64,000 nt of DNA from Tetragonia tetragonoides (taxonomy: Eukaryota > Streptophyta > Magnoliopsida > Caryophyllales > Aizoaceae), in NCBI GenBank assembly GCA_038025085.1, contig CM076152.1:40022501-40086500 (forward strand), given 5' to 3'. Below, in pieces: positions 36,447 to 49,654 of the stretch. The notes under the pieces were generated by a model. The model saw nothing but the letters and a program-made list of their open reading frames with translations. It was not told the origin of the DNA and made no database searches. Position 1 is the stretch's first letter. Each line of letters begins with the position of its first letter. The translations under genes were made by a program, and so were the position numbers.

Positions 36447-38026
36447 GAGCATGGGATCTTTGCTAATCGTTTTTAGAGGTGCAAGACAAGCTTAGCTGTG
36501 GTGTTAGCAGCACCGATTTTGATTTGTAACATATTACACTTAATTTACAGAGAAATGTAGTAACATAGAAGGAAATGGGAAGAGGTAGCTGATTTATTAT
36601 TCTATTTTCTCTTTTGCACGTCAAAAAGTCAGTCATGGGGACGAAAAGAAAAAAAAAAGAGCAGAAATTATGAAACCATTTTGTTTAGTAATTGGATAAT
36701 ATTCATATCTATATCCATTTATTTTTAGAAAACGCGGTTCACTGAGGCACCATTGACTGTTATTTTGTTCGGGTAATATTTATCCCCGTGAGGGAACCCA
36801 ATCTGATCAATAAAGGACCTTAGAAATCGATTTATCATCTTGAGGGAACCATCCATTCTGCAAACTAAACCTGTCCTGGATTATCTATTTTAGCATAATC
36901 AAATTTAGTTCAAAAGGTGTCAAGACAGATACCCATAGCCATAAGTGAGTGTTCGACAGCAAAAAAAATTGGAGTAAAAAAATTTAGTACTCGTATATGA
37001 GTGTGTTGGATTATTCCACCTAACGCCAATTAATTTTAGGTTTAACGATGAAGTTCCTCCTCGTAAAGGCGAAGATAGGATCCTTAAAAATTTGATAAAT
37101 ATGAAATGGAAATCTAATTCATACGAGAATTATTGTAACTAAGCCATAGATTGGTGTATGTATATCTAAAAGCTATCTCTGGATAGACAGTGCGCCACAT
37201 CAACTGCATACATATACAGCTCAAAGTTGATCAATGTGCAACGTGCATGACAATCTAGTGCAATGTAGAAGTAATATCAACATTAAAATCAGGATATATT
37301 CGAATTTAATTTGAGAGTAAAGGTTATATGTATATCATTTATCATAACTTTATAGACCCCATCTCCACTTGCATCATATTCGTATAATAATCATAGAACT
37401 TGTTACTGATCTGTGAGAAATATGCAGGAAAAGACTGCCTGCCGACATTGTAACAATAGCCAGCCAATATGATATTCAACGCTTGTTTAGTTAACCATGG
37501 GACGTAAATTCTCATGAAATACTCAAATATGTGTTAAGAGTATAACTCACATGTGAATACTTTATATTAAAAGGATTGGAAAGAGAATTAGATTGTACTC
37601 GTATATAAGCTAGTGAATTGCTCCACCTAACGCCAATTGATTTTAGGATAGAATACCAAGTAATAGATTTGTTTGCAGTCTACTCTTCTCCATATACGAC
37701 ATGTATATAGACTAGTAGGCCCATTAAAAATAAAGCCTTAGTTCTCTCCACCTTCTTGAAGAAGTGTCGCTTCTTGCATTGTAATTTTTTTTTATCTGGT
37801 TAAATAAGTGGCAAATTCACAATTCTCAAGAAGTAACACGTCTTGTGCTAATCAATTGAGTCCAATCAAATAAGCAATCAATTCTTATATCATGCGACTG
37901 TGTTGGACTGATTTTATTTCTCGTCGTGGTATCCCTTCCAATTAGTTGCGAAAAGGAGAAGGAAAACATACTTATCAACTCTACCCAAAGGGAGTAGACT
38001 TTTTCAATCCAATCCTGTTACATCAA
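36447..38026. other. Intergenic region with a possible LTR-retrotransposon remnant
   Basis: Two direct repeats of about 50 bp lie some 605 bp apart (from about 36989 and 37594). They share GTACTCGTATAT and TCCACCTAACGCCAATT followed by TTTTAGG, phrases reminiscent of plant LTRs. No coding region of a retrotransposon remains, and no target duplication was found. Confidence 0.4.
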
Positions 38027-38039
38027 CTTCAATCTTGAT

Positions 38040-38329
38040 ACCAACAAGGGTGGTGGTCTAGTAGTTTCAAACTTACTTCCAAGTGGTTTCGTAAGGTAAG
38101 ATTATGGGTTCAAATCTCTATTTCTCCCTGTGTCTTGTATCTGTTAGCTTTTAGGAACTATACTAGCCATTGTTGTTGCTACGTTGACGAGACCAGTGCT
38201 TTAGCTAGTTGTGAGGTAGTCGGATATGTTCGCTGTTGAATATGAGAGTCCGAACATGACGTATTAGCAGAGGGTGCCTCGGTCGCCATCACTTGCACCT
38301 TCTTTTTGTGGAGCCACAAAAAAAAAAAG
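38040..38329 (+). mobile_element. Full-length tRNA-derived SINE (family 1, copy B)
   Basis: It starts ACCAACAAGGGTGGTGGTCT, has B-box-like GGGTTCAAATCTC, and ends GGAGCCAC followed by A's. A 13-bp target duplication with one mismatch flanks it: CTTCAATCTTGAT (38027-38039) and CTTCAATCCTGAT (38330-38342). It is 290 bp, the same family as 15347-15635 (opposite strand) and 33394-33453. Its B box has drifted (AAATC for GAATC), so it looks older than copy A. Confidence 0.95.
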
Positions 38330-38342
38330 CTTCAATCCTGAT

Positions 38343-40750
38343 GAAAGATGAAGTAAAACACAAGTGGTTATTGTCGATTCTCACAACACAAGGATTCAAA
38401 TCCTCATTCATGCAGGGAGAATAAGTCATCCTCTATTTTTCTTTGTGGGGACAATAATCTCCGGCCTCCTCTGTTTGTTCCTATCAACCGATCAAATATA
38501 GATTGACTTGCCCTATATATATGATTTGCGGATTATTACATACACCTGTTAGTAAAAACAAAACTTCAATCTTGATGATCATCATAATATATACTCACGA
38601 ATAGGAGTTGTACGTACGATGGTTACGTCCAAGAGACGATATAACAAACCACAGACACTTTAAGTAAAGAAGGTATCAAATCCTCTTTAAAGCTTGATCA
38701 AATAATTGAACTGCATTAATAATGTCAAGTAATTGAGCATCACACTGTTTGAACTACTCCCTGCGGGACACTCGAGTAGTTAAATGATCGACCAACTTAC
38801 ATTCCAGAAATTGAGGAGAATCATCCTATATGGGGAAAGTGTCTGGTGTAAATGTGTAATCATAAGTGGAAACTACAACCACGCAACCGCTTGTGGTCAG
38901 TAGGTTGTTTGTTTGTGTTTTTTGATTACCGTTAATACAACCACGCAACCAATTGGACTAGCCAAAAAAAAAAAAAAAAAAAGTTGGAAACTACAAGTCT
39001 AAAATTAACTAGCTAGACAGTAAAATGAATCTCTGAAATGACATCGATCAACTAGAATTTCATTCACGTACGACTTCTCAAAAATTATTTACATTCATTA
39101 GAAGAGCAAAAAAAATAAATTATTTACATTCATTAAATAGTTTTTACATTTTAAAATGTTTGTTTTGAATCCAAATTTTATTTTTATTTTAGTTACCATG
39201 TTTATATGTGGGACAATTAATCAAAAGCATTTAAGGAATAGAAAAATTAGCACCAAAAAAGAAAAACAGACTAATTTAACTACAATGGGAAGCAAAAAGG
39301 AAAAAATAATTGTGGTTAATAAACCTTTTCATTTATTGTTAACTTCTATTAGTAGCCAAGCAATTTAATTAACAATTAGGGCATCACTTTGACATTTTTC
39401 TCTAGAAAAACATATGTGAAGTTTAAATATAACTGAGATAATAAAGGTACAATAAAACATTAGTAATTAAGTGCTCATGAAACCACAAATAATTAACCAA
39501 TTAGAGAATTAGGATTTTTACTATATCATTACAATATTGCTCAAGATAATAGATAACATGGTAATCTTAAACCACCTTGTAATACTTCTATTGTAGTTAA
39601 GTCTTCAAATTATCGCAAATTTAGAAGATATCCTAATGTGAAAAGTACAAAAACTTCTAGAAGATGATCTTTTAACTTTTGGTGATATATACGTGGTCAA
39701 TTTTCAATGAAATAAGGGTCACTTCTCATCAAAAGTGACCCCTATGTTTCTAAAAAAATAATCTTATTTTTTCTGTTAGTTGTCTCACACAAGACTTGTT
39801 TTTAATAAGTGTGTATTCTTTTGGTGAGACGGTGATAACTTTTTAGTATAGTAAGGAAAATTGCGCATAATAAGTGACGACACCCCTACATTGCTAAATA
39901 ATGACCCTATTTTTATATGAGTAGGTCTCACACAAAATTTATTGTAAATATATATACTACTATCATCGCATATATAGCATTTGAATCTCCTCGATCTAAC
40001 TAGTAATTGACTAAATCTAACACTTAACCATATTTGATGACCTCAAGCTCAAAGTAAACCACATGCCATTGCACCAAAAAAAGTAAACCACATGCCACCT
40101 TCGTTCCATTTTCTAAACTTCTAAACAATATATAATTCGTCATATGACCTATAGGATATAACCTCTCACATTCTATTATTTTGACCAATAATAATCTTGA
40201 AAATATTCTCCCGAAAAACAGAGTAATACAATGCCTAAAATATCTTTCCACAAAACTGCAAGTCAACATGGCCGCCCATAACGTGCTCCATATCTTCCTA
40301 CATATATCACGGGGGAGGATTCTCTACTGTTTGAAAAAGAATAGCAGAGTAATGTTCTGTAAACGTCCGATTCATTTTTGAAATAAAGAAGTGGGTTTTG
40401 TGCCCTTAGATAGAAAATATGAGTTTTTTTAATTTTAAAATTGTAGAAAAGAGAGATAGAGAGAAAAAAGAACCATAAGAAAAGTAAACACTAGAGAATC
40501 CAAACACATACTATATCACAGGCGATACGTAAGCAGCAGATTTAGGTGAGAAATTGAATGTGGCTTATAATTACATGCAACTACTACTACTACTACAGTA
40601 CTGTGTGTACAAGTCATAATAAGTACTGAAAGTAACCTCAAACTGTCTCAAAGAAAACAAATAAAAAGATTATCCTATTATCTTATCATTGTACGTATAG
40701 TCTGTATTCAGTTCACTCATTCATTCATCTCCATAAATACCTACCTAGCA
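38343..40750. other. AT-rich intergenic region, no gene seen
   Basis: A B-box-like GGATTCAAATCCTC near 38391 hints at another decayed SINE. Near 39715-39750 GGTCACTTCTCATCAAAAGT followed by GACC forms a small hairpin. A long A run is at 38963-38981. No coding exon was recognised. Confidence 0.5.
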
Positions 40751-40757
40751 ATCCCCT

Positions 40758-40765
40758 TATATAAA
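40758..40765 (+). promoter_or_regulatory. TATA box of the CER2-like gene
   Basis: TATATAAA lies 133 bp before the start codon at 40898 and leaves room for a leader of about 100 bp. The leader contains two A homopolymers (about 40806-40824 and 40880-40892). Confidence 0.6.
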
Positions 40766-40897
40766 CTTGCTAACTCACTACTTTTCAAAACAAACTTTTT
40801 CTCAAAAAAAAAAAAAAAAAAAAATCACTTTTTTCATCTCCTATTCATAATCCTAGCTAAATAACTTAATTTTGATTAGCAAAAAAAAAAAACAGCC

Positions 40898-43831
40898 ATG
40901 GTTTCTAGTAGCAATAGAGATAATGAATTAGGGTTAGTTTATGGGCACAAATTATCATCAGTTGGGCCAGCTAAAGTAACAGGTGATCTACCATATGAGC
41001 CTAGCAACATGGATTTGGCAATGAAACTTCATTACCTAAGAGTTGTTTACTTCCTTGATAGCCAAGCATCTGAGGGTTTAACCACACCCAAATTAAAGGA
41101 AGGAACATTTGCATGGCTTTGTTACTTCTATGAAACTTGTGCAAGGTTTCGAAGATCGGACACCGGTCGGCCTTACCTTAAGTGCAACGACTGTGGGGTG
41201 AGGTTTGTGGAGGCCAAGAGCGAGCTCACTCTAGATGAGTGGGTTGAAATGAAGGATACTTCACCTCAAAGGCTTCTTGCTTCTAATAACCATGTTATTG
41301 GTCCTGAGCTTACTTTCTCACCTCTTGTCTACCTACAGGTATGTTCTTATATACTCCCTCTGTCTCTCTCTTATCTTCTCATTTAAGTTTTTGAGTCAAA
41401 CTTTATAAATATTATTATACGTAATATGTTTCTTCCTTTTCTTTTAAGAAATTATGATTCAAACTTATTAGGCTATTGGTTTTGCAAAAGTACAGTAATT
41501 CTGGTGAGGGATGGTAATTGTAGCCTTAATAAGGCTGCAATTTGTACCCTGATTATTAGGACAAGATACGACATAATAAGCATCTGCATGTTGTAAATGG
41601 AAATGATTTTCTTTCTTTGTAGAAAATTTGTGTAACTGTTTCAAACTTCGAACTGTTTTTGTCTGGTTTTGCAAAAAGTATTATCCTCAAAAAGGAATGT
41701 TATGTGTTTCCAGATCATGAGACTATAATTTCACCCCAATCAAAACATGACAATTTCTAAGAAGAAATGATTTTCTTTTTCTATTATTTTCTTTTTTTAT
41801 AAAAGTATTTATGTGTCTCATTTTGATTGGGACGTGCAAATTGATACACCATAAAACTGCACATAATTAGTATCTTATCCCAATTTAATCATACAAATTA
41901 AACATAAACAATGTCACTTTTATCAACATGGGAATTCACATGTATGTCATATCTACCGGGTGGTTGTTTTTGTTAGTGTTGTCACATGCTTTCGATCTAT
42001 TTTTAGATGTACTTGCAAGTTGCAACTTATTGTATGCTCCAACACATTTCAAGTATGTGCATTAAATTATTGCATTTGATGCATTGCTCAATATCTAGTG
42101 TTGTACTAACATTTTTACAAAAAGTAAATCACTGATTATTGTAGGATCTGAAATCAATACTGTCCAATCACCCAACATCTCGACATAGAACAAGTACCTT
42201 ATCAATTAGTAAATTTATAGTGCATCCAAAAGAACTTTATTAGTACAAAATTTTCCATGCCCTACAATCAATTGTCATCACACAGTTTCATACAAGAGCA
42301 GTACTTTTATTTCCAAATTAATCAAAGATTTAATACTGCCTCCGTAGTTTCTAGAACTGCTTCTAGGCTATTTATACAGTATACTCATATGGACAGACAG
42401 GAGATAAAGGACTAAAAAGACTTAGAAGCTCCTACAATACCTTTTTAAGGATCCGATTTTATTGAAAGGTTGTTGATACACGATACGCCCAACATCCGTA
42501 ATACGGAAATAGGGTGAGCTGCTAATCTCAAGGTGAGTTGAGTCTGAGTTCTGAGTTCTGAGATGAGCTAAATTGCCCTCCGTATGAACATAAGGCCAAG
42601 AAATATAATGAAAGTCAATAATAAATGTGTCACGCGTGTATATATAGTTTTGTAAAACCAATTACCAACGTGTAATTATTTTGGATGACCTTTTAAACTG
42701 CTTTTTGTAAAAAATGAATCTTCTGTGAATAGTTGTATAACAGGGTAGATTTATGTCATGTGAATCAGTAACAAATCATGTATGGTTCTTTACTATCAAA
42801 AAGGAAAATTAAATTTACAAAAATGCATGACTTTTGTGCATACTTTGTGGTTTGAACAGGTGACTTCTTTCAAGTGTGGAGGAATATGTTTTGGCCTAAG
42901 TTGGGCTCATGTGCTAGGAGATGCATTTTCACTGGCCCACTACATGAATATATGGGCCCACTTCTTGAATGGTCAACAGATTACAATTCCACCAAACTAC
43001 AACAAATCACCACTGAACCATCAAGAGTCCACAAAACTAGCCACCTCAAGCCCACTATCCTTAAAGCAAGTTAGCCCAGTTGGAGACCACTGGACCATTG
43101 ACCCACCCTGTGAAATGGACACCTTCTCTTTTCACGTCACATCTACTCAATTAGCCCAATTACAAATGGAAGTATTTGAGAGTAATCGAACTCCAAGCCC
43201 AGCCCAACCTTTTGAGGCCCTATGTGCAGTGATATGGCGGGCAATTGCGAAAGTCAAAAATAGATCCGAGTCCAATACGGTGACCGTGATAAAACAAGCC
43301 CATAACAGCCCAAAGGAAGATGATATGATTGTAAGGAATAGCCAAGTTGTGGGCTCTGTCAAGACCCATTTTGCAATAGCTGAGGCCCATCCAAAAGAGC
43401 TGGCTAAGCTTATCCGTGATTGGGCCGAAGATGAGAGAGCCCAAATTGGAGAGATGGTGGGCCAGGATCCGGCAGTGTCTGATTTTGTCTTATACGGGTC
43501 GAATCTTACCTTTGTGGACTGGGGTGAGGCTGCTTTTTATGGGTTTGTGACAAATGGGTTGAGGCCCAAACTTGTGAACTGCTTTGTGGATAACATTGGT
43601 AAAGAAGGGGTGGTTCTGGTGCTCCCGGGACCAAACAATGGCAATAATAATAAAAATGATACTATTAATGATGAAAATAATATTATTAATAATAATGATA
43701 GGAATGTGAAAAGTGGGGATGATGGAAGAATGGTCACATTGATTTTGCCAAACACTTATATGAAGGAGGTCAAGCACGAGTTAAAGAAGGAACGGGCTCT
43801 TGTAGTAGAAGTCGAAGTCTCCTTAGTTTAA
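40898..43831 (+). CDS. ECERIFERUM2/26-like BAHD family protein (cuticular wax, very-long-chain acyl elongation)
   Basis: Exons 40898-41338 and 42860-43831 join in phase 0 to 470 residues. The sequence MDLAMKLHYLRVVYFL, then PYLKCNDCGVRFVEA, GPELTFSPLVYLQ, then VTSFKCGGICFGLSWAHVLGDAFS follows the plant CER2 clade closely. The BAHD HxxxD motif is kept (H164-VLG-D168). The canonical DFGWG near the C terminus is absent; the region reads NLTFVDWGEAAFYG, as expected for CER2-like proteins. In Arabidopsis these proteins act with the condensing enzyme CER6 at the ER to elongate acyl chains beyond C28 for wax, and acyltransfer itself seems dispensable. An Asn-rich insert at about residues 405-433 makes this protein longer than Arabidopsis CER2 (about 420). 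The single intron is in the usual BAHD position. CER2 versus CER26 cannot be decided. Confidence 0.9.
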
Positions 43832-44575
43832 GTATTTTGGAAGGTTGTGCATTGTTTCTTATTTTCCATAGAGTAAGAGAAAGCTTGTAGTATTTTGAGG
43901 GTTAATTTCCCTATAATACTTCTAAATGGCTACATTACCTATGATGTCAAGTGGATGGTCAAATTCATATTAAATCAATTTGTTATAACAGAATCGCTTT
44001 GATTTCTACCTAATTCTAAGAGTGATTGATTCACGATAACTAATGCAAAACAATATTATTGAGAATAACTAAGTAGAGAACAAGATGTACAGATTTACGT
44101 GGAAAATCCAACTAGAAAAAAAAACACAGGCATAATAAGAGTATTTTACTATAACTTAAAAGAGATTACAAACGGAAAACTCTTAAATCACTACATTACA
44201 TATGATGTCAACTTGTCAAGTGGATGGTCAAATTCATGTTAAATCAACTAAAGTAGCACAAAATTGTTGAAACTTTATGTAAAAGCTCTTGCTATTTGTG
44301 ATAGAACCAAACACCAATTCAACCAAAGATTTAACCAGTAATTAGAGGTTCAATCAATATATACTTAAGAAAAGTTTGAGCCCCCAACTAATTGCTTTCA
44401 ATTCATGAATACGAAAGAATGACAAAAGACCAACTATACAATGGAAAATGCATAATGCATGTAACGTAGTGACGGCTACCAAACAGAACTACAATAAATA
44501 GTGAGAGGTACATGACATCACTTTCACTTCTTATCATTGTCAATCTAATTATTTTCAAAGCTTTCCTTTGTAACG
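43832..44575. other. 3' flank of the CER2-like gene and spacer
   Basis: AT-rich. TGGATGGTCAAATTCAT occurs twice, near 43951 and 44221, followed each time by a TTAAATCAA-like stretch, so the spacer holds a diverged duplication. No gene was seen. Confidence 0.5.
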
Positions 44576-45535
44576 CAAACCGGGTGAGACGTAACCTGGC
44601 GTACTCAGCGGCTTGCACCGAGTGTGGTGATCCCTTGGAAACATGTGATCATGTGTTGCGTCTTTGTTAGAAGGCCAAGGATGTGTGGGGCTTGCTTAAC
44701 CCTCCACTCCCGTTTAATGATTTTTATGGGTGCTCTCTGAATGAGTGGATAAGTCGAAACCTTGCTGAACCTGCACCATGGCCAGCCATGTTCACCACTG
44801 CTTGTTGGTGGATATGGCGGTGGAGGAACGCGAGATCTTTTGGGCATGGGCAAGATGTACCACGTGATAGGATCAAGTTCATCTTGGATAGAGTTACTGA
44901 TTACTCAAATGTGGTAGTAATAAAAAGCAAGACAGTTCCTAGCAATAAGAGAAAGCGAGAGGAGGTTAATATACAATGGGAAGCTCCACCCTTGGGCTGG
45001 TTCAAAGTGAATACCGATGGCGCGGCTCGAGGCAACCCGGACATGGCAGGAAGTGGTGGACTGATCAGGTCCGATACAGGAGCGTTTATCAAAGCTTTTG
45101 CTGTAAAGCTTGGTTCTTGCACGTCAATGAAGGCGGAGCTCATTGCCGCCCTTCGTGGCCTTCTCATGGCTAAGGACCTGGGTATCACGAAACTGTCTTT
45201 GGAGGTAGATAGCCTTGTGGTACTGCAAACACTACGTGAGGATCCGAAACCATGGAACCCACATTATTTTGTTATTTTGCAATGTCGTACTCTGCTAGTT
45301 GATCCTAGTTGGGAAGTTCGAATCCACCATGTTTATCGCGAGGCCAACTTTGTTGCAGATTGGCTCGCTAATTTTAGCTTTATTACGGATAGTAATTTTG
45401 CTTATTTTGATTGCCCCGTCTGTGGGGCTTTTTCATGTCTTGTATGAGGATCTTATTGGGGTAGCTAGACCCCGTCTTGTGATTGCTTAATAAAACTTGT
45501 TCTAAGGGCTTTAGCCCTCCTTTGCATCAAAAAAT
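44576..45535 (+). pseudogene. 5'-truncated LINE: zinc-finger end of RT plus RNase H domain
   Basis: The frame opens near 44576 with NRVRRNLAYSAACTECGD, then a C..H..C zf-RVT pattern (CDHVLRLC), and is broken by an in-frame TAG at about 44669. After the stop the same frame runs open to 45447 with a complete RNase H fold: FKVNTDGAARGNP (first Asp), MKAELIAALRGL (Glu), LSLEVDSLVVL (Asp) and YREANFVADWLANF (last Asp). All four catalytic acids are kept. The 3' end is CATCAAAAAATAAATAAA. This is a dead, 5'-truncated L1-type LINE of the lineage that carries RNase H, unlike the intact LINE at 56.4 kb, which has none. No clear target duplication was found. Domestication of the RNase H frame is conceivable but unsupported. 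Confidence 0.85.
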
Positions 45536-46875
45536 AAATAAAGCTAACAGTCTATGGATTTGTTGTTTTTCGTCTGTAATGTTAAAGTAAGACCAGGGTT
45601 ATCATATCATTAGTCTCTGTGGCTTGAAAATAATGGTATAGTGTGAGATTTTGTTTTTTGGCGATGTTATTGTCAGATTATAAAATATTATTTTTATTGT
45701 TTACATCATTTCACGTATGACATATATGAATGGCAAATCATAATCCGAGTACGTCTTATATGAATTTCATGCATTGTAATTTGTAAGGGATGACTCTTTA
45801 ACACTTAAAGTGACCGATTTCGACTCCTAGTGGACTATGTATGGAGGTGACATCCCTCTATTTACTGTCTCACTCTCAAAGTTTGTCTATCTCACCTCAT
45901 ACAGTCATACTCATCCTCCAACCACCGATGTCTCACATAACATCACAGACATGAAGATGAAAGCAACTACTCCCTTATCGCACTACGCCCAAAAATTAGG
46001 GGGTAAGGGGACCAGAGAAGTGACACTCAAAATTACATTGAAGGGATAATTCAAGCTTTGAGTTTGAGGTTTGTTTTAATCATTCTAATCATCATCCTAT
46101 TCACTAATCTTCGAGTAAGTCCTATGTGAGACGAATGTAATATCGTAACGTACTCGTGATTATTAATTAGGAAACGAAAATAGAGATCATCCAAACACCC
46201 TATTTGTACTCTACCCAGCAATGACTGGAAAAACTGTGTCACACCTGTCCTGGCCTGGCCCTTTCAGGTCTGATTTCTGAAGGCAACATCCTCAAATTTT
46301 TCTTGAGTCTACAAAAAACTCTTATCATCCACCTGTTCATGCCTTATCCATTCAGGCCTATTTATCTCTCTCTGTTTCTTCCTCCACATAAAAAGAGCAA
46401 ATATTATCCTTGGCCTTAGGAGCAAAATAGAACAAATAAAAACCTTTCAATGATATTCAACAAGGCTAAAAGAGAAGAATTTAATCATAGTCTAATAAAC
46501 AATTTATCGGAGTCTCCCATTCTCACCAGTCCATTTCTACTTCGACAAGGAATTCCATGGTTCACTTGATGCACGAAATCGAAAACCACTAGCTTTCATG
46601 CAATAATCGACAAAAAAACATATTGAAATTGGATATCGACGAAAGACAGCCAGACGCGTAGATGTATTACTATATGCAGGAGTTTCTTATACACCTATTG
46701 TTGGAATTGTGGACGATAAAGTAGAGAAAATATGACCTTACACATCATCCCTTGAAAATGAACCCAATATCGCAGTTCAAGGCTTGAAGCCGTGGATGGC
46801 CATTTCCCTCTTAACCGTAGATAAGCAATAAGTATAAAAGGAACAAAATATATACAGAGCAATTCATTATCTTAA
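45536..46875. other. Intergenic region, no gene recognised
   Basis: AT-rich to about 46200, then moderately AT-rich. A stretch at 46540-46740 is less repetitive but has no frame I can support. Confidence 0.5.
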
Positions 46876-49530
46876 TCACGATTCATAAGATGATTCATTC
46901 CGTTGTCGACGCATTCGAGCTCCCCATGACATGTTTCCCCTTGCATCTTTGGCCATGCTTCTCTTCTTCAGTTCTGATAGCTGGCCCTGCCAACGGGTTC
47001 TCCAATCACTTTTGTCTTCCATTTCCTGACGGAAAGAAAGATAACAAAAGATAATTAAGGACCACTTGAAGCACAATAAAATGTTCTTACCAAACATCTA
47101 AAGAATCAACTGTTTAAGCATACATTAGACTAGGATGCTTCCCCAGCAGTGGGGTTATAGACTTATAGTCATAGACCTGAACAGATGCAAAAGTTCTAGG
47201 TGTTTCATCCATTTCACATCTCGCATCATTCTTTAACATTTATCTTAGGAGATTTAAGTGGAGGGTCCAGCTAATTGAGCCATTGAGGTGAAGACAATTG
47301 GATTAGGTCAGGTTCAGGCTGTGATTTCTAGGTCAAGGTTGTGGAATGTTCAACCCAATTCCAATTTTAACATAACCCTAAAGTATTTGCATGGGTGAGG
47401 ACTAAAGTGTGTTGAGCGTAAACTTATTAGATCAGGGCAGTTTTCTTGGCCATGTGAATGAATGTGGATGGTCTAGTCTAGGTTCCATTTCCCTCCAATA
47501 TTATCTAGTTGTCTACTCAAAACAAATAGGAGATCAGATGGCAGCAATGCAACCGCTGCTGCTCTCATCTGCTTAGGTATGAGCCCATGATGACCCCCTA
47601 TCAGATAACTCCTCCAAATACCCTACATGAACTAGGTTAATCACACTCTACAGATGACTTATAAGAAAATAAGCTTAGAAGTATTGCAACGACCTAATTT
47701 GCTACAGATACACAAACTCAAACCAGGAACAAATTGGTCGTCCTGACATTGAAAGCCATAGGGCCAATGAAAGAGCAACATGTACGGCATCAGCATCCCC
47801 CCCCCCCCCCCCTCCCACAGCATGGTATATTGCAGCACTCTTGAAATGGAGACTACTTGGCTTAATTTATGGTTAGTAGGGGTATCTTCAGAGTAAATAT
47901 TTCAGGGGTGTTGATAATGCTAAGACTAAAAGACTACTTCCAAGGAAATAAAGTGTAAGGTAAGGCACATATAAGTATATAACACTTAAAAATCCAAAAT
48001 TTTCCTTGGAAGGAGTATTTATTAGCCTTGGCAATATCCACACCCTATTTCAGAATCATGGTAGATTCCACATATGAGTTGGGAATTATGGATCACTAAT
48101 CAAATCTCCCCGTTTAACATCATAATGGCAAATCATAAGCAACATAAGTCAATTAAAGCGCCAAACTGAGAACTATCAACTAATCAGCAACATCTAGTTA
48201 TACTGTTCATCATATTCATAACTCATGTTTGTACAATTCTCCCCCCCCCCCCCATCCCCAAATTCTGACACAACCAATCTATTTTAAAAACAGGAGTTGG
48301 AATATTATTTTATTTTATACTGAACAAACCTATTCTTAAATCAGGACAACCTTGGAGAATCCAAACTCAGCCTAAGTTAGGTTGAGTAAGACAGTAAGGC
48401 AAACAGTATGATATCACAAGTGGATTGCAGTTGACAATGTCAAAGCAACCGCACTAAATATCTCCTGATTTTTTTTATATACAAGTACATAAGTAAAGAC
48501 AACCTATGCATGATGCATCAAATATAATTTTCAAATGGGAAAGATATTAAATATTGACATGACAGTACTTTGATGTACTCTAATTTCCAACTATGAACAA
48601 TTGAAGAATAAACAACTAATTAAGTGATAAACCCATCAACTTGTTACCAAAATTAGCTCAACAATAAGCAAAAAGACTGAAAGCAAACCACAGAAGTTGA
48701 TCACAGAAACATCAGAACAGCACACAACCCAGATCAAAGACAAAGGTAACCATTATCAATCAAAAGAGTAAATAACTAGAACTGAACTTGATATGAAAGG
48801 AATTTGCTAGAAAATGCATCAAATTCTCCTCAATCACAGTCTAATTACAGAAATTAAAACCACAACAAGCTAAGCCACAACATTATCCATTAAGCCAACA
48901 ACTAATCAGAAACCCCACAGCAAGTCCCATGCACCAAAATTCATCCAATCCCATCAAAATTCCACAAAAAATAAAGCAACCCAGATCAAATTAAGACATC
49001 CACATCAAAAAAACACCTTAATTCAAACCCAAAACCTAAAAAAAAAAAAAACAAAACAAAACAAAAATTACCTCATCAAATTGGTTCATCCTTTTACGAG
49101 CAGAGAAAGCAAGATGTAAACCACGAGCCATATCTCTATCATACATAGCCCTCTTTCTAGGATCAGAAAGAATTTCATAAGCCTCTTGAACCCGAATAAA
49201 TCTCTCTGTATATTCATCAACCCGATCAGCTGGTGACACATCTGGGTGGTATTTACGAGCCAATTGTTTATAAGCTTGTTTAATCTCTGGCAAATTCACA
49301 TTTTCAGGAATACCCAGAAGTTCATAAAAACTCATCTCTGAAATGGGTTTCACAAAACCAGCATCATTGATTGTTGCTTTAACTTTTAAGGACCCAAAAC
49401 GAGTTTTTTCATGAAAATGGTTAGAAAATGAGACACGATCAGAAGATGAAGGGTATACTAAGAAAGTGGGTTTTGTTGGGAGTGTTAAGGTTGATGTTCT
49501 CCCTGATGATATCAATCCATCACACTGCAT
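46876..49530 (-). CDS. Chaperone protein dnaJ 20, chloroplast type (J20/DJC26)
   Basis: Minus-strand exons 49530-49072 and 47025-46876 join in phase 0 to 202 residues. The N terminus (about 50-60 residues; Ser/Thr-rich, few acids) is a likely plastid transit peptide. A J domain spans about 67-133: SFYELLGIPENVNLPEIKQA, the essential H95-P96-D97 in ARKYHPDVSP, and RFIRVQEAYEILSDPRKRAM. The C terminus, KSDWRTRWQGQLSELKKRSM and MSWGARMRRQRNE, matches plant J20. In Arabidopsis J20 delivers inactive deoxyxylulose 5-phosphate synthase and other clients to stromal Hsp70. The start is the ATG giving MQCDGL; no upstream in-frame ATG precedes it. The 2.05-kb intron contains two C homopolymers (16 and 13 bases on the plus strand). 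A TATA-like ATAAATA lies at about 49646-49652, next to a MITE. Confidence 0.93.
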
Positions 49531-49654
49531 TTCCAATTTTTGGTATTTTTCTTCTTCTTCTTAGGTTCAATTTGCAAAGTTGAGAGATCTTTGTGTTTTG
49601 TGTTTTTGGTGATGAGTTTTTGTTTGAGGAAGAAAGTTTTAGTGGTATTTATTA

